Assembly: GCF_019578655.1 (NCBI RefSeq)
Contig: NC_063263.1
Coordinates: 18,537,001-18,601,000, forward strand
Length of the DNA stretch: 64,000 nucleotides
Source of the DNA: Ricinus communis
Taxonomy: Eukaryota; Streptophyta; Magnoliopsida; Malpighiales; Euphorbiaceae
Reading direction: 5' to 3'
The position numbers and the translations under genes were made by a program. Below, one piece after another: positions 13,134 to 25,731 of this stretch (its first letter is position 1; every line of letters begins with the position of its first letter). The notes beneath the pieces were generated by a model. That model had not been told where the DNA came from. It made no database searches and saw only the letters and a program-made list of their open reading frames with translations.

Positions 13134-13540
13134 CTCGTTTCTCTATAGCCTCTGCTATAATGGGCACACTTTGAGACTTGGTCAAACATAGTGGGTAAGC
13201 CCAATTTTGATCGTCCTTGATCCAATCTCTATCCAACCACTTGGACCAAGATCTTTGTCCAAGCATTATTCATCTTTTTCAAGCAACGAAGAGATTATAA
13301 TGGATTGTTTATATGTTAGTTTTCTAGAAAATATTTTAAATAAAAATAAAAAAATAAAATTTTGTGTTTAACTAAAGATTTTGCTATTGGAAATTAAAAA
13401 GCCATCGGCTGCTATCTGATAATTATGTTAAACAGCCTCTTAGTTAATTTTTTTAAACAACAACCAATAGACGTTAAAACATCTAATAACTTCAGCTCAA
13501 AAGAATTTAAATTTAGAGTTTTTCACCAACAGTTCTTAGA

Positions 13541-14129
13541 GCTTGTTTAGTTTGGCTGATCAATGTAGCTGATAGATGATGGCTGATAAATTAAACTATT
13601 TAGTAAAATTTTATTAGTGTTTGCTATTAGTATATTAAATGAACATTGAAGGTAATAATTTATTGTTAAATATAATTTATTTTTATTATATCATATTCAC
13701 TGATATAATTTAATAGAAATAATTTATAATAATTAAAAATATTATAGTTAATTTTTTTTAGTTCAATTGTATTTATTAATTAAAATATTTATAACAGTTA
13801 TTTTACAAGTAGAAATTTAAATTTAAATTCTACTATTAAAATTTCTAATTTCAAATACTATAATTATAAGGATTAGAATTATTTAACTATTAAGAATAAT
13901 TTTAAAATAATATTTATTATAAAATATAAAAATTTAATTGTATGAGATCAACTTAACGTAAGTTATTATTAATAAGTTTTAATAATGATAATAGTGTCCA
14001 AATAAATAAATAAAATAAAATCAGCTATCAGCTGATAAGAAAAATTTCTAAAATAAAGTAATACAATCAGCAGATGATTGGAACTAAATCAACTATCAGC
14101 TGCTATTTCTTAAGTCTTTACCAAACGCT
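13541..14129. mobile_element. MITE-like element with AGCTGATAG subterminal repeats
   Basis: The left end has GTTTAGTTTGGCTGAT followed by GTAGCTGATAG. The right end has CTATCAGCTG and then TTTACCAAACGCT, the inverse arrangement. Further CAGCTATCAGCTGAT words lie just inside the right end. The interior of about 500 bases is AT-rich and non-coding. This is a common arrangement for short hAT-like plant MITEs. The exact ends and target-site duplication are not resolved. Confidence 0.5.
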
Positions 14130-14139
14130 TTAATATAAT

Positions 14140-16125
14140 TGTTCAACGAGAAACAGCTACTTCATGCATCAAACCTTTGAATCAAATACCTTTTTAGTTT
14201 TAAAATAATAGACTAAAACCTTTTTATTATTTACTTAATATTATTTATTATTCTTTTAATTTTAATTTATAATAATTTAATTTAATTTTTTATATATAAA
14301 TAACAATTTAAAGTATTTTCTATATCTCTTAAATTATTCTTACTTCTTAGCTACTCATCATTTTCTTATCTTTATTATTATTATTTCTTTGTTGAATTAA
14401 CAATATTGCTATTTTAACAATAATTTTAAAATAATAACCATTAAATTAATGTCTATATTGATCATTAAATATATAAACAACAATAGCTATATCATGTATA
14501 TGTGCGGGTGGTGGCAAAAGCTAGGTAGTTGTAATAGTTTTCTTCTATAATGCTATTTTAACCATCATCAAATGTGTTATAAACAAATAACACGTTTAGG
14601 CAAGATACAAAGAACCTGAGATGGTCCTCTCTAATATCTAATGCTTATTCTCTTGAGTTTTTTCAATAATAAGTCACAGTTAAATCTCTAAAATATAATT
14701 TCATTTTTCTTAATTCATGAGATTTGTATGATTATAATATAAATAATAATTTTTTTATACTCGTTAAAAAAATAATAATTCACCTATTATAAAAATAAAA
14801 ATTTAAATTCGTGACCTTTATTTTTAAAAAATAAATATTTTTACTGCTTAAACTAAATCTAAAGATTATATGAGTAAACATTAAACACGTGCTATGTGAA
14901 AGGATTTAAAAAGAAAACATTAAAATCATGTAAATTTGACGTAGAATTTAATATTCTATTTGTTTTATGAAAACAATGGATGACTTAGCCGTATCCTGTT
15001 TTGAATTTGCCGAGTGGGTTATCATCCATTCCGACCAGAATCTGCATGTAAAAAAACCTGGTAAAACTAAAGTTTCTTCACCAAAGTAATTTCTTAACCC
15101 ATTTAGGATTACATATGGCTCTAAATCTGGGAACTTTGCTGATTATAAGGTGGTCGGCGTCCCTATTTTTTCTTTATAAAAAAGGTGGGTAGATTTTGAA
15201 TTTGAGTCTTTTCTTTAACTATTCATAAATGGTGATTTTTATTATATTATGATGAGTGATAAAATATAATTCTTTCATATTATTCTTTTTAAAAGAATAA
15301 TCCTTCATATTTAGACTTTTAATAAATAATTTTTTTTTAAAAAAATGAGAAATTCAGGAACCTTCATTATGACTTCCTAGCTGGCCTCTATTATTTCTTT
15401 ATTAATCTATAATCAGAATATTTATACTTTCTGTTTAAAAAGGCTTTTAAATTATAGATAAATTAAGAAAGTTAATGTTCTAATAGTGGAAACCTTTTTT
15501 TTTGTTACAAAATAACTTTTTTTTTTTAAGTATTAATTATTCAAATTAATCTTATTATAACTGTCGACTAATATAATTTTGTTGCATAATTTGTAACTAT
15601 TGAAATTCAAATAAAAGAATATATTATTATACTGGAATTCAAAATTTAATCAATAAAAATTATAATTTTTAAAAAAAGTAGAATTTGATTTTAGATTATA
15701 TTTATGTTAATAAATAAATTACATATTTTTTACTATTAGGATTTCTTCTTTTAATGAAAAATAATAATAGAATTCAAAGTGGTGAAAACTTCACAAGAAT
15801 CTATTATTATTTATTAATTGAAAATTTAAATTTAAATTTATAAAAATTAAATTTAGAAAAGATAAGTTTAGATATGTAAAAAAGATGACTCCCAAAAAGA
15901 TTTTTAATCTCAAACTTTTTATATTACATTAAATTTAAAAGACAAGATTTATTTCATTTCAAATTATTGGTTAATCTTTTCTAATAAAAAAACATTCTTA
16001 TTTTAAAATGAGATTTCTATAATCTGTACGAAAAGAATAGCCCTTTAGTGAAAAATGGACTATAATTTTAGATTTTTGTTAGAGTTATTATAAGTAGAGT
16101 TTTTAATTAAGATTATTAATCGGTA
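14140..16125. other. AT-rich intergenic DNA
   Basis: No gene or RNA is recognised. Two patches of mixed composition (14980-15190 and 15350-15400) interrupt otherwise A/T-dominated sequence. The first has words resembling a stretch near 18005, but the resemblance is weak. Confidence 0.5.
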
Positions 16126-16129
16126 AATC

Positions 16130-16715
16130 TGTTTAAATCTTGGGTCGGGCCAAGTTTTGATCAGATTTGAAGTTTTTAAATTTAGGTTTGAGCCCGGATT
16201 ATGCGTCGCCTAAAATTTTGACCAAATCTGACCTGTTATAAAAATATACCATTTTCTTTAATAATTTTCGAGCTGAATCAGATTTGTTGGATGCCCTTTA
16301 AAAAAAATAATATTCAAGTTCGTCTAAAAATAAGCCGATTTTTGCAAGTTCGACTTGGACGAACTTCACATAAAAAGAGGCGTCCAAGCTCAAGAATTGT
16401 CAGACGGGCTTAAGCAGGCTAGGTGGGTATACAAGCTCATGAATAAATCTATTAATCGGAAATTGTTTTAAATTATTTATTAGTTATATATGTCATTCTA
16501 TTAATTTTGATTATTAGTAAATTTATAACTAATTTTTAATTATTTTTATAAATCAAAATTATATAGGTGAATGTCATGGTTGTAAAGTACCACTGATTAA
16601 ATATTAAAATAAATAAAAAATTTCAATAAATAAAAAATATATTTAGTTGATCAATAACTAAATAGTATTATATAATTTACTAATTTAATATTTAATTAAA
16701 AAACACTTTAAGGTA
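16130..16715. repeat. TE remnant plus first copy of dispersed repeat Y
   Basis: 16130-16435 has words such as TTGGGTCGGGCCAAG, AAATCTGACCTG and AGTTCGACTTGGACGAACT, typical of degenerate plant MITEs. From about 16440 to 16715 the order AAATTATTTATTAG, GTCATTCTATTA, AATTTATAACTAATTTTTAATTA, ATGGTTGTAAAGTACC, TTGATCAATAACTAAATAG follows. The same order is seen at 38180-38515 and 58215-58490. The three form a diverged, same-orientation repeat family of about 300 bases. Confidence 0.5.
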
Positions 16716-16805
16716 CGAGATACATGAATAAATCAAATTACACATCGAAATGGGGCGGGAAATGATTGATAACATATATGTAAAGAGTTAGAATTAATTA
16801 GCCTT

Positions 16806-16955
16806 TTAGTTGTTTGGCTGTGTAGTCGTAGGAACTCCAAGGTTAAATGTGCTTGGTTCAGAAGAATTCCAGAATGGAGGATGTCCTGGAAAGTTCTCAA
16901 ACCCGCTAAAGGGACAAAACCATGAAGTGAGTAAAGGGCCAAAGCGGACAATATT
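16806..16955 (-). other. Orphan coding-like segment, unidentified
   Basis: On the minus strand a 49-codon open segment ends in TAA at 16806-16808. Its translation contains SGFENFPGHPPFWNSSEPS and then FNLGVPTTTQPNN before the stop. This proline/serine/asparagine composition is unlike random translation of AT-rich DNA and resembles the C-terminal exon of a regulatory protein. There is no start codon and the upstream frame is closed at once by TGA, so an acceptor site would have to lie within it. No partner exon was found nearby. It is likely a gene fragment; the family is not recognised. Confidence 0.3.
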
Positions 16956-16959
16956 TCAT

Positions 16960-19380
16960 GTGATCTAGTTCCAAGTCATTACAATAAGTATTATTTTGAA
17001 ATAATTAGATAAAATATTAAATGTGTAAAGTTGATAATTTAATTAGTAATCAAAACATTAAAACTCATATTTTTTATTTAATATCCAAATACAAAATGCA
17101 ATCTTTCTTTACAAATACACTCTGAAAACACGTGTATAACTTAAGAAGATGAATGGAGATAGATAGAATATGTTTGGTTAAGGATCTTGGGGTATTAGCT
17201 ATTAAGAAAAGATAGAGAGGTAGTGTGTTGCATATCAGTTTCCTCTTTTCTCAGGTTTCCTCATTAAAAAATTATCTTTTAATTATTTGAGTATAAAATA
17301 TCATTTTCCAGTTAAAGAAACATAAATCTTCACAAATAGATCCTCTTGACTTCCATTTTCCTATTCTTTTTATTTCAAAAGCCAAGGGCCAAAATAAGGG
17401 TGGCTCTATTGCCAAGTGACTAAAATATTTAAATAACATTTTCATTTCAACATATTTTTATTATCAACTCATAGTTTAATGAAATAATAATTAATTACCC
17501 ATTAGCTAATCATTTAAGAACTAGACAGTTCTTATTTAAAAAATTCAAAGTCAATAAAAGTGAAATCTTTTGCAAATTACTTATATATTATTTTAACAAA
17601 GGGACTAAAGTGTTTTAAAACAAATAAAATAAAAAGTAATTTATTCAGCTTTTGAATAAGAGGCTGTAAGTATAAATCTTGTCAGAAATCAGGTAGCTTT
17701 TTAATAATTTTAGTCAATCATTAAGTTTTTCTTTTTCAAAAATAAAAAAACCTAATCAATCATATTTCACTTAAACTTATCTTCTATTTACTATTTAAAT
17801 AGCTTGATTTATTGAAATTCAAAAATATATTCAACAAAATTCCATAACTTTGAAAATATATTAAGAATTTAATTTTAGATGATAATATTTATGTTTATAA
17901 ATGAATAATATTTTATTAATATTAATAAGACAATGAAAAATATTTTATTGTACTCCTGTTAGTGTGTTGGAAAATTGGTGCAACACATAGTAATGAATTT
18001 GTTAAAATTTGGGAACTTCGCTAGTTATTTTCGGATTGATATTTTTATTTATAAAAATTAAATACATTATAAATTTAAATTATTTTGTTAATTATCTATT
18101 AATACTTACCAGAAAGTATCTATTGATATTATATAAACAATGTTTCATTAAGCCTCTCAGGAATAGAAAGGATAAAATAAAATTTAGTGATCTCCAAGAC
18201 GGCTTCCTATCCGGCGTCTACTATTGTCGTATTCGCTCATAATTAACTTTGTCTTTTTTCTTTTTTTCTTTTCTTTTTCGGGTTGATTTATAATAAGAAC
18301 ATATGTTCAAATATATTAATCCTCAATTAATGTTGTTATTTAATGTAATTATTTATCGTCTATTTTTGCTCTTTATTTTTTTTGGAAAATCTATTCTTGT
18401 TACATTTTAGTGCACTTTTTAGTTCAATCTATAGCCCGAAATTCTTTAGTTTCTGAAATAAATACTCTTTAGTTTCAAAAATATATTCACTCTTAATTTA
18501 TAGATAAATTAAATAATATAATTTTTTTTAGTTGATGTTGTTAATTCTATTATTATTTTCTTAAAATATTCTTTAAAGAGCAGGGTCGGGGACTCGATGG
18601 TTATTGCGCTTATTCCTCCCACTTGGGATACCATACCTTTTGCGATTCTTAACTTAATAATCCGAAATAAGCTACGATTATAAAGTACAAGAATATAAAA
18701 GTTAATTGTTGTGTTAATATTTATATTAACTATTGAAGAATATTATTTGATAATACTTGCCAACTAACAATTAGAAAAAAATAGATTATAATTTAAGACG
18801 TACCTTAAAGAACTATTATTTAGAGCGGAAAGAATACTTTATTTAACCTTGAACCTGAATTATATTTAGGGAATTGAACCACATAATTAATTAACTAACA
18901 TTCAATGAATTAAATTAATTAAAATATGTAAAACTATTAAATTAAAGAATATTAATTAAAATTATTAAACTAGAAAAAATTTCAAAGCAATTTTAACACA
19001 ACCGAGAAGCCTTTGCTTTTGGCTCATATATCTACAAATTATAATCCTCTTACAATTTGATTCAGCTACTCCTACTCGTTGAGAGTAACTAAATTAATCA
19101 CTGAAAGTGATTCATTTGGTCATTAGCTGATTCTCGAGATAATCTTTTTTTCTTATTTTTGTCAGGTTCTCTTTTTAATAATAAGGCCTAATGATAGAGC
19201 AGATTTTAATCACCACCTTGTAATGGCACAAGAATAATGTGAAAAACCATTTAGATGTTTTTAGTAAAGGATCTAACATTATCAATTCCTACTAAGAGAG
19301 AAACTAAAGAATGTAAAACCCAGAAAACTACAAGCGAACTTGATTTAGTCATGCATTAATTAATTAATGCAAGAACACAC
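16960..19380. other. AT-rich intergenic DNA
   Basis: No gene is supported. A GC-richer patch near 18590-18680 begins AGCAGGGTCGGGGACTCGATGG. A comparable start, TTCAGGGTCGGGCCTCAAATGG, is seen near 22563, possibly two ends or copies of one decayed element. The short frame at 18009-18242 has no recognisable domain. Confidence 0.5.
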
Positions 19381-19493
19381 CCTTTTGATCCCTATACATG
19401 TATATATACACACACAGATCAGGCTCTGCTGTATGTGCACAAAAAAAAAAAAAAATTATTCTTCTATCTCCTCCTTAAATATTACTAAAGAAA

Positions 19494-20453
19494 ATGGTAG
19501 CCTTCCATATCAGAATCGTTGTCTTAGCTGCTGCATTTCTTGTTCTAGGAGTCATCCCTGGAAATGTAATGAGTCAGAACTGCGGTTGCCTCGATAACAC
19601 ATGCTGCAGCAGATTTGGTTACTGCGGCTATGGCCCTGACTACTGTGGCTGGCCAGGCTGCCAGGAAGGTCCTTGCGATCCCCCTCCTACCCCTATTTAT
19701 AATATATCCAACATCGCTAATATTGTGACAGAGTCTTTTTCTACGAGGCGATGATGAGCCGAACTGACCCAATGTGTGCGGGGTGGGATTTCTACACGAG
19801 AGAACTTTCTTAAAGCTGCTGGTCGTCAGCCTTTGTTTTGTACACTTGGTTTGAATATTAAACGTGAGATAGCAGCTTATTTAGCTCTTGCATCCCAGTT
19901 AACTACAGGTAGGTTCTTCTCTCAATTTCTCTGTTTAAGTTGAACTGTTACTTTCCTGAAAATCAAAACTTGGCTTTCGATTTAAAATATGAAACGCAAG
20001 GTTGCGATTGAAACTCATAATCCTGTCTTTCTATTTGTTGCATGTGCAGGCTTCTGTTTTGTGCAATCTCTAAATCAGGACAAGGATTACTGTGACCCTC
20101 TTTTTAATTCCACCTATCCCTGCTACCCTGGCGAGAAGTATTACGGGCGTGGACCTCTTCAATTGACATGGAATTATAACTACGGAAAAGTTGGAAAATA
20201 CTTGCAACTCGATCTTCTAAAATATCCTGACATAGTACACGAGGACCCTATTGTCAGCTACGAGGCTTCCATGTGGTACTGGATATACAATGTTCATCAG
20301 GAATTCGAAAAAGGTTTTGGATATGCAGTTCGAGCTGTTAATCCAGGGATATGCGACGGAAAAGACCCAACTGCTTTGGAAGCAGCTGTTAATTATTTCA
20401 GGCTGTATTGCTATCGATTGGGGACTTATACCGGTGAAACCCTCTACTGCTAG
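19494..20453 (+). pseudogene. Class IV chitinase homologue, frame broken and catalytic residues lost
   Basis: The two-exon structure matches its neighbours: 19494-19908 and 20050-20453, phase-1 intron. The start is a signal peptide followed by an eight-cysteine hevein domain with one extra residue (CGWPGC). The frame then breaks at a T-run (19736-19740), giving two consecutive TGA codons at 19752-19757. A second small indel near 19795-19803 returns to the original frame, and exon 2 is open to its TAG. Besides the break, the catalytic HETG is replaced by QLTT, and the second acidic site (REE or IEE in the neighbours) reads VQS. Both glutamates are therefore gone. The chitin-binding and fold motifs ([16 protein letters not shown]) persist. 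Either this is a decaying pseudogene, or the indels are sequence errors in a non-catalytic chitin-binding homologue. A TATA-like stretch is at 19401-19408. Confidence 0.85.
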
Positions 20454-20766
20454 GATATGTATCCCATATCCCTGATCTCAAATAATTTATCTCTCAGCTA
20501 CTTTACACATGTGTTCATAAGTTATAATTACAGGGATATATGTGATAAATAAATACATGCTCAGAGAAATTATCTACTTAATGGTTTCATCTTGTATTGA
20601 TTCTCTATGAAAATGACCAACTTGGTCATCTTCAGTGGATATGTATTTTATCTTTACATGCTATATAATATAAGTTTGATTATATTCTTCTCTCCCCATT
20701 AACATGTTGCTGTTTTAACCCTTACCTAAATTTTAAAAGAAAAAAAATATTAATGACTCTGATCTA
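20454..20766. other. Region downstream of the chitinase pseudogene
   Basis: AATAAAT at about 20547 could be a polyadenylation signal for the broken gene. Nothing else was recognised. Confidence 0.4.
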
Positions 20767-21437
20767 TTTACTTACAGAAAATTATGTCAATTTTCTAGAG
20801 AATTTTTCAAATGAAAACAAAAAATATAACTTTATAATTGCTTGTGCTTTTTTCTAAAATGAACATAAAAATAATTTTTCATGTTTTTAAAATAATAACT
20901 AAATTTTGAAAAAATTTTAAAAATAAGTTTAACATATTATTTTATATATTTTTTAATATAAAAAGTCACTTGTTTTCAAATGAAAATAAAGAGTTTTCAC
21001 TTAATTTATTCTAAATCTATCTTTTATACTTAAAATATAATACAAATATAAAATAAATAGTTTTTTTATAAAGTAAACATGTTTTACAAATTTTTATTTT
21101 TTAAAAAAATTAGAAAATAAAAATAGAGAAATTTTCTACAAATAAACATGCCCATCTTTTTAGAAACAAAAATGAAAATTTCAAACACAAAATTCTGATT
21201 TTTTATAAATGAAAGAATAAGGGTATGTTTACTTATAGAAAACTATGTCCGTTTTTTAGAAATTTTTTGAAATAAAAATAGAAAATAGAACTTTTTATTT
21301 ATTTGTAGTATTTTTCTAAAATTAAAATAGAATTTTTTTTTTATATTTTCAAAATTGTAACTACATTTTGAAAAACTTTTGAAAATATATGTTTTTCTTT
21401 ATCAAGTGACTCAAATGAAAACAAGCAGTTTTCATTT
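20767..21437. mobile_element. MITE plus adjacent partial second copy
   Basis: A first unit runs from TTTACTTACAGAAAAT (20767) to TTTTCTACAAATAAACATG (ending near 21153); these are inverted copies of each other. At 21221 a second unit begins GGGTATGTTTACTTATAGAA, the inverse of the first unit's right end. It then repeats the first unit's interior in direct orientation to about 21437 (shared words include TCTAAAATGAAC/TCTAAAATTAAA, AACTAAATTTTGAAAAA/AACTACATTTTGAAAAA and TTTTCAAATGAAAA/ACTCAAATGAAAA). The second copy has no matching right end and appears truncated. Neither codes for protein. Confidence 0.55.
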
Positions 21438-21439
21438 CT

Positions 21440-24000
21440 TTAGGGTAAATGCTCTATTATTTAATTAATACTATACTCTATGAGTACTAAATTTTTTGAC
21501 TTAATATCTAAATGCTCTAATAAACAGCGATGGAGGAGCTGTCGGGGAGAGAGATTGGGACCGCAACTATAATAGTAATTTGACAATATTAACAAATTAT
21601 TGATAAGCCTTCATAGATATATTTTTATACAATAAAACACTTAATATATTTTTGTAAACCTAAGTAAAAGGTAAAATAATCATTTTCACAAAATTCATAT
21701 ACCCACTGAAAGAAAAAACTTTTAATGTATAATTCTCGAGTTTAAATATATTAATTTTTTGAAAAATATTTTTTTTATTTTCTAATTACAATCTAATAAC
21801 ATTTATTAATTAAATTATATTAAAATAAATATCAAAATAATATAAAATAAATACAATAAATTAAATTCATAAAATATAATAACGCCCACATATAAATTAT
21901 TAAAATAATTAGTCAATTTGATCACAAGTAAATATGTTATTAGTTCCGGATACTAGTCACAAAACAAGATGTATACTAAATATAATACTAAATAAATACC
22001 AATGTATGTGAAATTGACTAAAAAAGTAAAGTTAATTTCAATATCATTTTTCAAATAGTATAGTAGTTATATACCTAATGAATATTCTAATATATCTTAA
22101 AACATATACTTAAATATTTTAAAATGGATATCAAAAAAATAGTCTCATATATAAATTATATATCAAATATATATCTAATGTGTATTAAATACATACTAAA
22201 ATATATAAAATTGATTTCAAAAATTAGTTTTAGATACTAATTACGTATACTAAATTAATATTATCAAATGGATACTAAATATATATCAAAAAACTAAATT
22301 GCATAAACATTATTGAAAACATATACTAAATTGTTAATAATACATTTTATAAAAAAAATACATCTAATATATATCACTATATTTTTGAAATAATTTTTTA
22401 AAGTATAATATTTTATTTAAAAAGAATTAACAGTGAAAATGATATGTTTAGTATTTCTTAGATATTTATAATAAAATTATTACAAGTTTTCTGAGTGAGT
22501 CAGATTTGTCGAAGGGTCCTTAAAAGAAACAATATTATCCAATTGTTTCAAACTCTTCCACATTCAGGGTCGGGCCTCAAATGGTCGCCTGGCTTTAATG
22601 CTTGTCGATATCACCTTTTCGGTGTTTAGTGGAATACTTAACAATTCAACGGTTTAGACTTTTGATTCCAATAGTTGACATTAAAATGCAATCTTACTTT
22701 TAAATGTCAAAATTCAACCCTCTAGAATAAGTTCAGATTATTACTACAAACACCCAAATACATTTAAATTGAAGAACGAAAATTATAGAGTACTTGATCA
22801 ATCTAAAAATAAAGATAAATATAATAGAGAAATATGAAAATAAGTCTTAATTAAATAATACGAATTTATGTTTATATTCTTCAATAGTGTTATTAGGATT
22901 CTTTTGCTATACAACTTGGTCATTCGTATCTCCACTCTGTTTCTATTTTAAATAATAAATTAATAACTTTTATATAATTTTAATTAAAGAATTTCTATTT
23001 TAATATTTTAAATCTATAGAATTTCACAAATATATTTATAAAAAAATATAATTATTAAATCTAAAAAAATAAAATATTTAATAGAAATCAAATATTTCAT
23101 AAAAGAAAATTCAAGAGATTCTAATAATAAATAAAATTAAGAGATTTGTATTTATTAAATGAAATAAAAAAGAAAAGAAACAGCTGCCCATCTAAAAAAC
23201 GATGGACTAAAAGTAAAACTTAGACAAAAAAATTGATATTTTATTTTATATTTTTATAAATAATTTTTTTTTTAAAAAATTCGTGAGAGGGCCAACTGGT
23301 AATAAATTATACAATGTTACCATTTTTTTTATAATCGCCATAAATGTGAAAACATAGTGCAAAAGAGATAATCTAAATCTGAAACTTCTCATTTCCAAAA
23401 GATGACGCTTTTATCACTTGAGTTAGACTTTGATTATAAAATTTTAAATTTTATTACTATTATAACATATGTTGTTATTGTATTTAATAATCTGCAATAA
23501 TATTTTAAAATCTTAACATCGACATAGGTGCAATGACTTCTTCTAATTATACTATTATATGATATAACTTAATATTTTAATTAAGAGAATTAAGGATGTT
23601 TCAATGTATTTCCTCTAATCTGAAGATTAATTGAGCATCTTATACAAGAAAACAAACGAACTTAGCGGACCCCTATGCTGAACTCAGCGTTGAGGGCTTG
23701 TTATTGTTGGATTTTTTCTAGTCTGGTTTTATCACTCTTTCATTATTGTTAATTAGTGAACAAACAATAGCCGATAGCTGAGCAGCCGCAAATTGAAGTA
23801 AGACTTTTCAAAATTATGAGATCCAAAGTGAATACAATACTTCTAATAGAAGAGTGATACGTATATATAAATATTTTAGATTTAGATATTTAATAATTTA
23901 AATTTAATAAATGTATATCAATCATCTATGAATTTAATATATAAATTGGAACACAAGCTAAATTTTGACAAAAAGATTTTTAAAAAGTATTGCACCCCCA
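21440..24000. other. AT-rich intergenic DNA before chitinase 4
   Basis: No gene is supported. From 21900 to 22400 variants of TATACTAAATATA recur. A GC-richer patch lies at 22555-22660. A terminal-repeat-like phrase, ATTATGAGATCCAAAGTGAATAC near 23813, resembles the right end of the element at 12250-13133 and may be a relict of the same family. Confidence 0.45.
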
Positions 24001-24009
24001 ATATAAAAA

Positions 24010-24126
24010 GTCAAAGTCAGAGCATATACCCGGAATGCACACGCCTTCTTCTAGATATGGCTGCATGTCCATGTTTGAATTTCAAGCACACACCTTCACA
24101 TCTTTTACATTTAATTTCTATAAATA
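24010..24126 (+). promoter_or_regulatory. Promoter of chitinase gene 4
   Basis: GTCAAAGTCA (24010-24019) carries two W-box-like TGAC cores on the minus strand. TATAAATA is at 24119-24126, 108 bases before the ATG. The GACTCCCAGTC block of genes 1 and 2 is absent. The role is inferred. Confidence 0.45.
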
Positions 24127-24233
24127 CTTGCCCCAGTTTCTCTATTCGCATATCCCAGACATATCTTCTTCTTCTTTTCTTTTCTTTCTTTCCTCTCTAC
24201 ATATATCTATAAGCTATAATTCCTAGCTGAGAA

Positions 24234-25731
24234 ATGGGACCTTTCTCTACGAGAAGAAACAAGCTAGCACTCATTGTTTTAGCAGGAATATTTCTTGCTG
24301 GAATCATGCCGGAGTCTGTAGTAGTGGCCCAGAACTGTGGCTGCCCTTCAGACCAGTGTTGTAGCAGGTGGGGGTTTTGCGGCACCACTGAGGAGTACTG
24401 TGGCACAGGGTGTCAGGAGGGTCCTTGTATTGCTGCTCCTCCGACAAATGATGTATCAGTAGCTGATATTGTTACAGATGAATTTTTCAATGGTATAATT
24501 GCTCAGGCAGATGATAGTTGCGTTGGGAAGAGCTTCTATTCGCGTGCTGTGTTTCTGGAAGCCCTGGAATCGTACCCTCGGTTTGGTAGAGTTGGTTCTG
24601 TTGATGATTCCAGGCGTGAGATTGCTGCTTTCTTTGCTCATGTTACCCATGAGACTGGACGTAAGATTTCCTCATTAGCTACTTCTTTTGTTTTTCCCTT
24701 CATTTTTTTTTTTAAAATTTTGGATACATTTAAATTTAATTAAATTTTATATAATTATATTAAAACTTTTTAAGATAATAATTTACTACTAGCAATAGCA
24801 AGAGTTCTGTCCAATACACTTTAAATTAAAATTAATTAAATTAATTTTAGATACTATATAAAAAAAGTTATATATCCTTTTATTTATTTATTTTAGAATA
24901 AGATAAGGTTCAACTTTGATCAAGCACATATGACCAATAATTATTCTACTGACTTAATTATTTTAAGTAGCATAATTTAGTGAAAAAGTTGCTTTCTTCT
25001 TCTTCTTTTTTCTCCTAAGGTATGTTTATTAATGGGAGATATCTCTAGGCTAATCTCACCAACTTGAGCAAATCGTCACTAAGTCAATAACACAATATTA
25101 ATATTCTCAATTGCCAACTTGTTTTAAGTTTAATCTTAATCTTTAAAACTTTTATATACATTATTGTCTTTATTTTTGTGACCGTTTGACCACGCATGCG
25201 TAGACCTAATGTTAGAGGTGGTACCATTGGCAATATTATACATATAAAATAAAAGCTTGAGGCAGAGTGATTACTTAAAAATAATAATAATAATAATAAT
25301 AAAGATTATGTTGCCTACGTGCAGACTTTTGCTTCATAGAAGAGATAAATGGTGCATCAAGGGACTACTGTGACGAGGATAACACACAATACCCATGCAA
25401 CCCTGACAAAGGTTACTACGGGAGAGGACCCATTCAACTGTCGTGGAACTTCAACTACGGACCTGCAGGAGAAAGCATAGGGTTTGATGGACTGAACGCT
25501 CCTGAAACTGTAGCCAACGACCCCCTAATCTCATTCAAGACCGCACTTTGGTATTGGGAGAACAACGTCCAACCGGTCATCGGCCAAGGGTTCGGAGCCA
25601 CCATTAGAGCTATTAATGGTGCTCTTGAGTGTGATGGTGGGAACCCTGCCACTGTTCAAGCTCGTGTACAATATTACACCGACTATTGCAACCAACTTGG
25701 GGTAGCTCCCGGAGATAATTTAACTTGCTAG
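24234..25731 (+). CDS. Class IV chitinase (GH19 with hevein domain), complete
   Basis: Secreted endochitinase. Exons are 24234-24660 and 25325-25731 with a phase-1 intron of 664 bases, the longest in the cluster, which contains an AT-rich insert and an (ATA)n run near 25280-25302. The product is 277 residues. A signal peptide of about 32 residues ends VVVA. Residues 33-65 are the hevein domain with eight cysteines. The hinge is IAAPPTNDV. Catalytic E140 (HETG) and E149 (HFCFIEE) are present, followed by [16 protein letters not shown]. It is more diverged from genes 1 and 2 than they are from each other, so it is probably the older branch of the array. No frame defects were seen. Confidence 0.93.

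Noticed and set aside
15110..18250. Apparent repeat pair at 15110-15420 and 17990-18250
   Set aside because: Only short phrases such as TGGGAACTT and a GGC-rich patch are shared. Order and spacing do not match well enough to call a repeat.
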